From the NCBI GenBank assembly GCA_020528935.1, contig JAJDFU010000247.1, forward strand, positions 1-13,642: 13,642 nucleotides of DNA. The letters are read 5' to 3'. Source of the stretch: Saprospiraceae bacterium. Lineage in GTDB: Bacteria > Bacteroidota > Bacteroidia > Chitinophagales > Saprospiraceae. A program made the position numbers and the translations under genes. Under the pieces are notes generated by a model that had not been told where the DNA came from, ran no database searches, and worked only from the letters and a program-made list of their open reading frames with translations. Shown here one piece after another: positions 5,215 to 12,671 of this stretch (position 1 is the first letter of the stretch; each line of letters opens with the position of its first letter).

Positions 5215-7446
5215 ATGCGATTTCTGATCATGGGGCTGCTGCTGGCCGTATCCCTGCAGGGATATGGCCAGGGCAGCCTGAGCGGTACGGTGGTCAGCCC
5301 GGCCGATGACGGCAGCTATACACCGCTGGTAGGCGCCAATGTGTACAGTCTTCCGGGCCAACAAGGTACCGTGACCGATGCCGAGGGCAAATTCGAGCTT
5401 CGACCGGAGCCCGCTGATACGGCCTTTGCCGTCAGCTATGTGGGCTACCGGGCCGACACCTTTCCCATCCGTCCGGAGCGGGACAGCCTCCGGATCGAGC
5501 TGCAACCCACCGTCGACCTGCAGGAAGTGGACGTGGTGTACCGGGAAAAGTCCACCGAGGTTTCCCTGCTCGATCCGCAGAAAGTGGAGAAGATCGGCCA
5601 GAAGGAGCTGCTCAAGGCGGCCTGCTGCAGCCTGGGCGAAAGTTTTGAGACCACGCCGGGCGTGGACGTATCCTTCACGGATGCCGTGACGGGCACCCGA
5701 CAGATCCAGCTCCTGGGCCTGGCCGGCCCCTATACGCAGATCACCCGCGAGAGCATGCCCGATGTGCGCGGCCTGGCCACGCAGTACGGCCTGTCCTTTA
5801 CGCCGGGTACCTGGATCGAGAGCATGCAGCTGAGCAAGGGCACCGGTTCGGTGGCCAACGGCTACGAGAGCATAGCCGGCCAGATCAACGTAGAACTGCG
5901 CAAGCCGCAGGCGGGCGAGCGCCTTTACCTCAACTTCTACGGCAACGAGATGGGGCGCCTGGAGGCCAACCTGCACACCCGCTGGGAGCTGAATGAGAAC
6001 TGGTCGACCGGCCTGCTGCTGCACGGCGATGCCATGCCCTTCCGCCACGATCGCAATGCCGATGGTTTCCTGGACAATCCGCTGGGCCGCGGCTTTGCCG
6101 GGCTCAACCGATGGAGATACGCCGGCGAGAATGGCCTGCGCTTTCAGGCGGGCGTGAAGGGCACCCTCCTCTACCGCCAGGGCGGCCAGCTCGACTTCCG
6201 GCCCGATGCCCACGAGGGCGGTACCAACCTGTGGGGCATGGAGCTGGATGTAAATCGCCTGGAAGGCTGGGCCAAGATCGGCAAGGTGTTTGCCGGCCAG
6301 CCCTGGAAGAGCGTCGGCCTGCAGGTGTCGGGCAGCACCTACCGGCAGCGCTCCTACTACGGCCTCAACCGCTACGATGCCGGTCAGCAGTCGGCCTACG
6401 CCAACCTGATCTACCAGAGCATCATCGGCAATACCAACCACAGCTGGCGGGCCGGGGCCAGCCTGCAGTACGACCGTTATGCGGAGGATTTCAACGATGC
6501 GGAATACGACCGCACGGAATGGGTGCCGGGCGCCTTCTTCGAGTATACTTACAGCTACCTGGAAAAGCTGGACGTGGTAGCCGGCCTGCGGGCCGATTAC
6601 CACAACCTCTTCGGTCCCTTCTTCACCCCGCGCCTGCACCTGCGCTACGCTCCGGCAGAGCAGACGGTGCTGCGCGCTTCGGCCGGCCGGGGCCAGCGCA
6701 CCGCCAACATCCTGGCCGAAAACCAGGGCCTGATGGCCAGCGCCCGCCGGTTTGTGATCGAGGGCGAAGATGCCGACCTGCCCTATGGGCTGGATGCCGA
6801 GGTGGCCTGGAACTTCGGCTTCAACTTCACGCAGAAGTTCCGCTGGAACTACCGCGACGGGGCCGTGAGCCTGGATCTGTACCACACCCGCTTTCAGAAC
6901 CAGATCGTGGTGGATGTGGACCGAAGCCCACAGGCCGTGCATTTCTACAACCTGGACGGGCGATCTTTTTCCAACAGCCTCCAACTGCAGCTCGACTACG
7001 AGCTGCTCAAGCGCCTGGATGTGCGCCTGGCCTATCGCTGGCTGGACGTGCGCACCACCTTCAGCGGGCAGTTGCGCCCCAAGCCGCTGGTGGCTCCCCA
7101 CCGGGCTTTTGCCAACCTGGCCTACGAGACGCGCAACCACTGGGCTTTCGACCTCACGGTCAACTGGCAGGGCCGCCGCCGCATACCGGATACCGGTGCG
7201 AATCCCGAAGCCTTCCGGCGGCCGGGCCGCTCGCCGGATTTCGTATTGGTCAACGCCCAGGTGAGCAAGAGCTGGCGCGAGCGCTGGGATGTGTATGTGG
7301 GCGCGGAGAACCTCTTCAACTTCCGGCAGACGGACCCCATCCTCGCAGCCGACCAGCCCTTCGGGCCGTATTTCGACAGTTCGCTGGTGTGGGGGCCCAT
7401 TTTCGGGCGTACAGTCTACGCAGGCATGCGATTGAAACTTCGGTAA
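5215..7446 (+). CDS. TonB-dependent outer-membrane receptor, probably for a copper-like metal
   Basis: This 743-residue protein starts at ATG 5215, 4 bases after the HMA gene, so translation is likely coupled. Residues 1-19 are a signal peptide. Residues 20-98 form a carboxypeptidase-regulatory-like domain (GANVYSLPG, TVTDAEGKFEL, VSYVGYRADTF). The plug domain spans about 125-232 (ESFETTPGVDVSFTDAVTGT, RQIQLLGLAGPYTQI, SKGTGSVANGYESIAGQINV). The remainder has the alternating pattern of a 22-strand barrel, with a TonB-receptor-like C-terminus ending on aromatic/basic strands (VYAGMRLKLR). A cysteine pair (C137-C138, in KAACCSLGESF) at the start of the plug is unusual for receptors in general but occurs in this Bacteroidota group encoded beside HYC_CC_PP and HMA proteins. 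Metal transport is therefore inferred from neighbours and cysteines. No SusD partner is present. It looks full length. Confidence 0.88.
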   Translation: MRFLIMGLLLAVSLQGYGQGSLSGTVVSPADDGSYTPLVGANVYSLPGQQGTVTDAEGKFELRPEPADTAFAVSYVGYRADTFPIRPERDSLRIELQPTVDLQEVDVVYREKSTEVSLLDPQKVEKIGQKELLKAACCSLGESFETTPGVDVSFTDAVTGTRQIQLLGLAGPYTQITRESMPDVRGLATQYGLSFTPGTWIESMQLSKGTGSVANGYESIAGQINVELRKPQAGERLYLNFYGNEMGRLEANLHTRWELNENWSTGLLLHGDAMPFRHDRNADGFLDNPLGRGFAGLNRWRYAGENGLRFQAGVKGTLLYRQGGQLDFRPDAHEGGTNLWGMELDVNRLEGWAKIGKVFAGQPWKSVGLQVSGSTYRQRSYYGLNRYDAGQQSAYANLIYQSIIGNTNHSWRAGASLQYDRYAEDFNDAEYDRTEWVPGAFFEYTYSYLEKLDVVAGLRADYHNLFGPFFTPRLHLRYAPAEQTVLRASAGRGQRTANILAENQGLMASARRFVIEGEDADLPYGLDAEVAWNFGFNFTQKFRWNYRDGAVSLDLYHTRFQNQIVVDVDRSPQAVHFYNLDGRSFSNSLQLQLDYELLKRLDVRLAYRWLDVRTTFSGQLRPKPLVAPHRAFANLAYETRNHWAFDLTVNWQGRRRIPDTGANPEAFRRPGRSPDFVLVNAQVSKSWRERWDVYVGAENLFNFRQTDPILAADQPFGPYFDSSLVWGPIFGRTVYAGMRLKLR

Positions 7447-7539
7447 GCGGCCGGATTATTGCAGGTGGGTAGGAGACAAGCGCCAGGACTATACCCGGAC
7501 TGCTGGCCTGCTTTGCGATCTGAGCCAATCGCCGGCTAC

Positions 7540-8766
7540 TCACTTCACCACATAGCGCGGGATGGCGGTGGGCAGCCGGCTGAGCATTTCGTTGTTGAGC
7601 AGGTTGGCCACGTCGGTGAAGGCAGCTACTTTGATGACGTTGTTCTTTTGCTTGCCCAGCAGCACCACCTCGTCGCCGATGCCTACGTCCTTGATGTGAG
7701 TGACGTCCACCATAAAGAGGTTCATGTTGATGAGGCCCACGATGGGCGCCCGTTTGCCGCGGATGAGCACCTGGCCGCGGTTGGAGAGGTCGCGCGGATA
7801 GCCGTTGCTGTAGCCCAGGGGCAGCACGGCGATCTTCATGTCGCGCAGGGCCTGAAAGGCGGTGCCGTAGCCGATGAAGTCGCCCTTGGGTACGATCTTG
7901 ATGTCCATGATATCGGTCTTCCAGGTGATGATGCGGCCCATGGGGGCATCTTTTTCCTTGCCCACCTCCTGCAGGTGCAGGAAGTAGATGTCGCGGCTGG
8001 GCCAGAAGCCGTAGGTAGCCACGCCCACCCGCACCAGATCGTAGTGCGTCTCGGGATAGGCAAGCACGGCTGCCGAGCAGGCGATATGGCGATAGGAGGG
8101 ATGGTATTCCTGCCGTTCGCATTCGGCCAGGTAGGTCTTGTAGCGGGCGATCTGCTGCTCCATCTTGAACTTGTTGCTCAGCGATTCGGCGCCGCCCAAG
8201 TGGGTGCACAGGCCCTGAAAGACGATCTCCTCCCGGTTTTCCCGCAGGAAGCTCAGCGCATAGGGGAAGTGCATCTCCGTCATGCCCGTGCGGTTGGTGC
8301 CCGTCTCCACTTCCAGATGCACGAGAGCCGGCTTGCCCATGCTGCGGGCAATGTCGCGCACGGTCACCAGGCGCTCGATATCGAAGACGTAGAATTCGAT
8401 CCCGTTCTCGATGGCCCAGGGGATATCCTCGTCGTAGAGAATGCCCATGATCATGATGGTAGAATGGGGCGAGCAGACGTCCAGCACCTCCTCGGCCTCG
8501 AAAGCGGAAGCCACGGAGAAGTGATTGACCCCGCACTTTTCCAGCATGGTCACCATGGGGTCGATGCCGTGGCCGTAGGCATTGGCTTTCACCACGCAGG
8601 AGAGGCGGGGATGGGTGCCCAGCTTCTTTTTGAGAAAAGTTATGTTCTTGCGCAGCACCTTTTGGCTCAGCTCGATGCGCGAGGAGTGGCGCACCTGCCG
8701 CACTTTTTCTTTGGTGGGAAGCCCGTTTGCCAAGGCGCTTTTGGACAGCGCGGTTTTTTCCGTCAT
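7540..8766 (-). CDS. Alanine-racemase-fold PLP enzyme (stand-alone, divergent)
   Basis: This 408-residue protein starts at ATG 8766. The N-terminal PLP barrel has the Schiff-base lysine K60 in VVKANAYGHG. R159 (TGTNRTG), R246 (VRVGVATYG) and the catalytic tyrosine Y300 (IGYGTAF) match the usual alanine racemase positions. The C-terminal beta domain includes PLGYSNGYPR and MVDVTHI. Differences are visible: the lysine normally carbamylated in H-L-K-V-D-T-G is a glutamate (E152 in HLEVETG), the usual MD pair before MVDV reads MN (M348-N349), and the residue before the terminal PR motif is not tyrosine. Bacteroidota usually make D-alanine with an Alr domain fused to MurF, so this unfused copy may racemise another amino acid. 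It is the last gene of the minus-strand cluster, 4 bases after the 663-residue gene. Residue equivalence is aligned by eye. Confidence 0.8.
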   Translation of the reverse strand: MTEKTALSKSALANGLPTKEKVRQVRHSSRIELSQKVLRKNITFLKKKLGTHPRLSCVVKANAYGHGIDPMVTMLEKCGVNHFSVASAFEAEEVLDVCSPHSTIMIMGILYDEDIPWAIENGIEFYVFDIERLVTVRDIARSMGKPALVHLEVETGTNRTGMTEMHFPYALSFLRENREEIVFQGLCTHLGGAESLSNKFKMEQQIARYKTYLAECERQEYHPSYRHIACSAAVLAYPETHYDLVRVGVATYGFWPSRDIYFLHLQEVGKEKDAPMGRIITWKTDIMDIKIVPKGDFIGYGTAFQALRDMKIAVLPLGYSNGYPRDLSNRGQVLIRGKRAPIVGLINMNLFMVDVTHIKDVGIGDEVVLLGKQKNNVIKVAAFTDVANLLNNEMLSRLPTAIPRYVVK

Positions 8767-8770
8767 GAGA

Positions 8771-10762
8771 TTACGCAGTTTCGGAGGTAGAGATCCAGTT
8801 ATAGGCTTTGCCCCAGCTGTTCTGAGCCAGTTGGCGCACTTTTCGAACTTGTTTTTCGCTTACTTTCCCGGCTTTGTCTTCCAGGCGAATGGTATTGTAA
8901 TGGAAGGCGTAGACCCGGGCCGCAAATTGATAAAAGGGCAGGGAGGACTCGCCGGGTTCTTCGCCGTGATCGTACACGGTGGGCATGATCCCCTGTCCCC
9001 AATTCTGCTTGCCTTCGCTGTTGGGATTGTAGAAATAGGCCCGCCAGATGCCCCGGTCGTCCCGGTCCACGCGCAAGAGGGAGACGGCGTGAAAGCCCAG
9101 CATATTGGCGTGGCTGTCGGTGATGAAGATGCCCAGGGGTACGGGGTAGATGATGTGGTGGCCGCCGTTGTATTCCGGATGGAAGGAAGCGAAAAAGATC
9201 CGAACAAAGGAATCGTAGCGGTCGATGGCCCCGATCACGGGATTGTACACCGAGCGAAAGCCGGTCTGTATCCAATGGCCGTAAAAGGCCGGATTGACGA
9301 TCACGTGCGGATCTTTGCCCGGGTATTTGACCTGAGACAGGGTCATCATTTTGTTGTACACCTTGTCCAGGTGTGGCACCAGCACGACGGATACGGGATC
9401 GAGCTGGTAGTCGAAGGTGCGGATAAGCCCCTGTGTCTCGGTAGCCGACTTGATATGCTGCCCTTCGAACCGGAAGGCGACGTTGTTGGCCGTGGCGGCG
9501 TCGATCAGCAGGTTGATCAGCTTGCCCGGCGCGTGGCGGCTCCACATGCTGATGCCGCGAGCGCTCTGACAGGTGGGATTGTTGCCCTGGCGCACGCCCA
9601 AGGGATGGCCCAGCACGCCCAACAGCCCGCCGACCAGCAATTGCATGGCGGTAGCCTGGTGGTCGGTGGGATTGCTCTTTTCCAGGGTCTCCGCTACCTG
9701 GGGATGGATCTTGATCCGGAGCAGGCGATTCAGTGCATTCCAGGTGATCTGGCGCGAGAACAGGCTGCGCTGCATGACCTGGTTCAACCCGTAGATGGCA
9801 TAGCGCGTGGCGGGAACCAAAAACTCTTCGATGAGCAGGCGCACAAAAGCCTCGTGCCGCTCGTACTCCGCGCGACCGTGGGCGTCCAGGCTCAGGACCT
9901 GAGGTACCAGCTGGGGATGCTCCCGGGCCACATGCCGGAGGAGCGGCAGGTGAAAGGGCGACACCAGGCCGTCTTCAGCCATCTGTTCGCCCATGTTTTG
10001 GCATTCTTTCTCCAGGGAGCGTTGGCGCAGGCGGGGCAGCGCGTTGGCGTAGGCTTCAAGGCTTTCGCTCTCGGCGGCCAGGCGGGTGGGGCGCAGGAAG
10101 CTGTTGACCCGTTCGCGCAGCAGGGTGTCGCCCTGACGCGTGGCGCTGAGCTCCAGGTGCTGATCCGCAACGCGCAGCATCTTTTCCAGTCGCCGCGGAA
10201 AGATGGCCCGGTGGTGCACCATGACCTCCACTTCCTCCTCGAATTCACTCCGCAGGCTTTGCAGCGGAATATCCCGCAGCAGCTTTTCGAACAGCAGTTT
10301 GATCTTTTTGAGTTCGCCCTTGCTGTACACACTCCAGAACGAGTGATCGAACTCTCCAAAGGCCAGATCCACGCATTTTACGAGCACGTTCTCGAGAAAA
10401 CCCCGGGCCTTGGCTGCCGCGAAGCTCTTGTGTTTCAGCTCGCCACGGGTCAGGGCCAGCATGCGCAACTCACTGAGGATCTCCAGGGTGCTGTTGGGAT
10501 GCCCGGCCAGCAAGGTGCCTTTTACCAGCCCCGGTACCAGCTGAGCGGGATGCTCCCAGGCCGTTTGCTGGAAAATGCCCGCCTCCAGCAGATCGGGCAA
10601 GACCTCATATACGAGCTCCAGGCCCTCGGGCAGGCGCAGTAGAGCGTCGATCTGCCCGAGCAGCCGCTCCAGCTTCTGGTCGCGATACAGGGGCAGCACG
10701 TCCTGGAATTCCTGAATGCTCTGTTGAAGGTGTGCCTTGCGATCGGAAAGGGCGACGGGCAT
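8771..10762 (-). CDS. 663-residue protein of unknown family; C-terminal part papain-like
   Basis: The start is ATG 10762; an in-frame TTG at 10801 would add 13 hydrophobic, unconvincing residues. I do not recognise the family. Residues 1-390 are mostly helical and rich in Leu, Glu and Arg, with no signal peptide or membrane segment. The C-terminal half contains Q392-GNNPT-C398-QSARG, then GFH558AVSLLRV, then a YN579PN581 turn followed by GKQNWGQG. The order Gln, Cys, His, Asn matches papain-like and transglutaminase-like cysteine enzymes (oxyanion Gln, nucleophile, base, orienting residue), so a peptidase, amidase or acyl-transfer activity is inferred. Other stretches that look conserved are NPAFYGHWIQTG, DRYDSF and NGGHHIIYPVPLGIF. 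It lies between the ATP-grasp and racemase genes, 4 bases from the latter, which ties it to their pathway. A soluble cytoplasmic location is likely. Confidence 0.7.
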   Translation of the reverse strand: MPVALSDRKAHLQQSIQEFQDVLPLYRDQKLERLLGQIDALLRLPEGLELVYEVLPDLLEAGIFQQTAWEHPAQLVPGLVKGTLLAGHPNSTLEILSELRMLALTRGELKHKSFAAAKARGFLENVLVKCVDLAFGEFDHSFWSVYSKGELKKIKLLFEKLLRDIPLQSLRSEFEEEVEVMVHHRAIFPRRLEKMLRVADQHLELSATRQGDTLLRERVNSFLRPTRLAAESESLEAYANALPRLRQRSLEKECQNMGEQMAEDGLVSPFHLPLLRHVAREHPQLVPQVLSLDAHGRAEYERHEAFVRLLIEEFLVPATRYAIYGLNQVMQRSLFSRQITWNALNRLLRIKIHPQVAETLEKSNPTDHQATAMQLLVGGLLGVLGHPLGVRQGNNPTCQSARGISMWSRHAPGKLINLLIDAATANNVAFRFEGQHIKSATETQGLIRTFDYQLDPVSVVLVPHLDKVYNKMMTLSQVKYPGKDPHVIVNPAFYGHWIQTGFRSVYNPVIGAIDRYDSFVRIFFASFHPEYNGGHHIIYPVPLGIFITDSHANMLGFHAVSLLRVDRDDRGIWRAYFYNPNSEGKQNWGQGIMPTVYDHGEEPGESSLPFYQFAARVYAFHYNTIRLEDKAGKVSEKQVRKVRQLAQNSWGKAYNWISTSETA

Positions 10763-10839
10763 AACTGCGTTTTGTGATGAGAAAAAGAGAAGGGGGGGCA
10801 AAGTTTGATGCGATCCACCCTTTTTGCCAACAATTTTTT

Positions 10840-12060
10840 TCAGACGTAAAAGGGCACGTCCTCGTAGTGCTTGAGGAGCTCGGCCATGCGCTTCGGATCG
10901 TCTCCGGCAAAGTTAACCGTACCGAAGTGGTTGCCAAAGCCCGCCCGGCCGCCGATCTTCATGGGGCCCAGCGGTTGCTGAAGGTTGTGGTCCAGAAAAT
11001 AGGGTTCCTCCAGCAATTCCTCGGGGATCTCCAGCTTGGTGATCTGCCCGTCCCTGGGAAAGACCATCACGTTGCCGTAGTAGGTTTCCGGATGATAGTC
11101 CTGCGGGGGAAAGAGCGCCTGGATCTCCTCCTCGCTCATGTTGGGATCGTGGATGAGCACAAAGGCCTGCAGGGCGTCGAAGCCCCAGGCTTTGGAGGCC
11201 AGTTCCAGGATGTGGCCGCCGGGAATGCGGCAGGCTACCTCGCCGAAGTTGAGCACGTCGTTCTCGTTGAGGAACCACTCCGGGTGGATCATGCCGTATT
11301 CGATGCCGAAGATGTCCACCAGCTTTTGCACTTCCCGGTGGATGAGGTCGCGCTTGCCCTCCAACTCCGGCCCGGCGGGGATGAAGTTGGAATAGCCCAG
11401 CTTGACGTACTCGGTGATGTTCAGGAAGCGCACCTTGCCGCCGTGAATGAAGGCCTCGCAGGAGAACTCCCGGCCGGTGAGGTGGCTTTCCACCAGGCAG
11501 GGGAAGTCGGCGGGCTGGATCTTTTGGTCGATCTGTTCGCGCGACTTGATGAAGCGGTGGCCCACCGTGCCGGCCGAGGCAAAGGGCTTGACGTGGATCC
11601 AGGCGTCTTCCTCGCCGGGCAACTGCAGGTTGGCCTCGTTGAGGCGGTCCAGGAATTCGTGTACCTGCTGGTGGTTGTGCACCTCTTCGAACAGGCCCAC
11701 CTTCAGGCCGCCCAGCAGGGCCTTGCGTTTCATCATGGCCTTGTTGCGAAAGAGGAAAGCGCGATTGAGCACGCGGGGATCGTTGCGGTAGAAGGAGTTG
11801 AGGGCACCGGCCCACTCGACCGTTTCCTCGTACAGGGGCACGGCTACGTCCACCCCATGGGGCTTGAGCAGCTCGGCCAGCCCCAGAGAGTTGGAGTGGC
11901 TGCCCCACTCGTCCAGTTGAAAGGGCACAAAGGGGATGTGGTGCTCCTTGGCATAGGATTCAAAGTCGGGAAAGGAAACGACGACAAAAGGCTTTTCGGA
12001 TTTCTGCATGCTTTCGATCACAGGCAGGCTCCATCCGATAAGGGCAAAACAGTTGGCCAT
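10840..12060 (-). CDS. ATP-grasp ligase, amino-acid or dipeptide ligase-like
   Basis: This 406-residue protein starts at ATG 12060. It has an N-terminal pre-ATP-grasp alpha/beta part (residues 1-100, FALIGWSLPVIESM, then VAVPLYEETVEW) and then the ATP-grasp domain. Marks seen are the nucleotide-binding lysine K158 in HVKPFASAGTVG, the E191 strand LVESHLTGREFSCEAF, and the metal-binding HPEWFL (E261) and FGEVACRIPGGH (E274, R278). A C-terminal domain resembles that of carnosine-synthase or L-amino-acid-ligase type proteins. These enzymes activate a carboxylate as acyl phosphate and join it to an amine, so an amino acid or small acid is the likely substrate; which one cannot be told. It is the first gene of the minus cluster, with a 77-base gap to the 663-residue gene. 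No clear promoter was found in front of it. Confidence 0.78.
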   Translation of the reverse strand: MANCFALIGWSLPVIESMQKSEKPFVVVSFPDFESYAKEHHIPFVPFQLDEWGSHSNSLGLAELLKPHGVDVAVPLYEETVEWAGALNSFYRNDPRVLNRAFLFRNKAMMKRKALLGGLKVGLFEEVHNHQQVHEFLDRLNEANLQLPGEEDAWIHVKPFASAGTVGHRFIKSREQIDQKIQPADFPCLVESHLTGREFSCEAFIHGGKVRFLNITEYVKLGYSNFIPAGPELEGKRDLIHREVQKLVDIFGIEYGMIHPEWFLNENDVLNFGEVACRIPGGHILELASKAWGFDALQAFVLIHDPNMSEEEIQALFPPQDYHPETYYGNVMVFPRDGQITKLEIPEELLEEPYFLDHNLQQPLGPMKIGGRAGFGNHFGTVNFAGDDPKRMAELLKHYEDVPFYV

Positions 12061-12671
12061 GGAAAAAAGGTATTTTGATCAATAGATTCGTTGCGATAGC
12101 GTATTCCCCAACACAGTCACCCCATAGGGAAAATAACATTTTTGTCGGGGATTCATAGCCTTAGGTCAACAAGGATAAAAGCAGGATGTCCTCTTCTTTG
12201 TTCTGTAGGAGTTGCTGCTTTGGCCAAATAATCACGCAATAAGCGTTTCCTTATCCGATCGTTAGCGCTGGATAACTTTTTTTGCGTATATTCAAGTTAT
12301 TATTATTTAATCTTTAGATGCGGCACAGAAAATCGTACGCCGCATAGTGAAAGTATGGATTGATTCTCGTTGGTACGGCTTAACCGCCTTTTGCTGAACC
12401 TTGGTATCCCTTTCCTTCAAGAACGGCTTTGTAGTGCGTTCCTGACAGGCTAGGTATTATACAGGATCAAGGTCAATGCCAATCGTTTTTTCTGGAAATG
12501 GCAACCTGCGATAGCTGGATACACCGGAATCATCCGCCCTCTGACCGATCATTTTCTTCCCGTGAATTAAGCCGGCAAGCCATAGTAATGAGAACATCTA
12601 TGCGCAAGCCAATGGGGCCGTTTTTCGCGCGCCCACAAAAAAAGTATGGTATAAAGAACGCTGAAAAAACT
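12061..12671. other. 611-base AT-richer gap with no recognised gene
   Basis: This divergent intergenic region is clearly richer in A and T than its neighbours. Open frames are short, and a minus-strand frame of 142 residues (12567-12995) overlaps the real regulator gene and resembles nothing. A small inverted repeat ATGCGGC/GCCGCAT (12318-12345) is the only clear structure. It must hold the promoters of both the ATP-grasp cluster and the regulator, but no exact TAnnTTTG was found on either strand. Confidence 0.4.
12318..12345. repeat. Small inverted repeat in the divergent gap
   Basis: ATGCGGC (12318-12324) and GCCGCAT (12339-12345) are perfect 7-base complements with a 14-base loop. No T-run follows. 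It lies in non-coding DNA and could be an operator or chance. Confidence 0.25.

Noticed and set aside
5143..7140. Long minus-strand open frame of 665 residues
   Set aside because: It is the antisense shadow of the TonB receptor gene: low-complexity Val/Ala/Gly/Gln-rich, with no recognisable domain.
8582..10642. Plus-strand open frame of 686 residues
   Set aside because: Antisense to the racemase and the 663-residue protein. The minus-strand products have known motifs (PLP lysine) or domain-like pattern, whereas this one is Gln/His/Gly-rich.
10799..10806. Promoter-like AAACTTTG on the minus strand before the 663-residue gene
   Set aside because: It lacks the key T of TAnnTTTG, and the gap is short enough for co-transcription with the ATP-grasp gene; kept only as a weak possibility.
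10774..12078. Plus-strand open frame of 434 residues
   Set aside because: Antisense of the ATP-grasp gene; the ATP-grasp motifs on the minus strand decide the matter.
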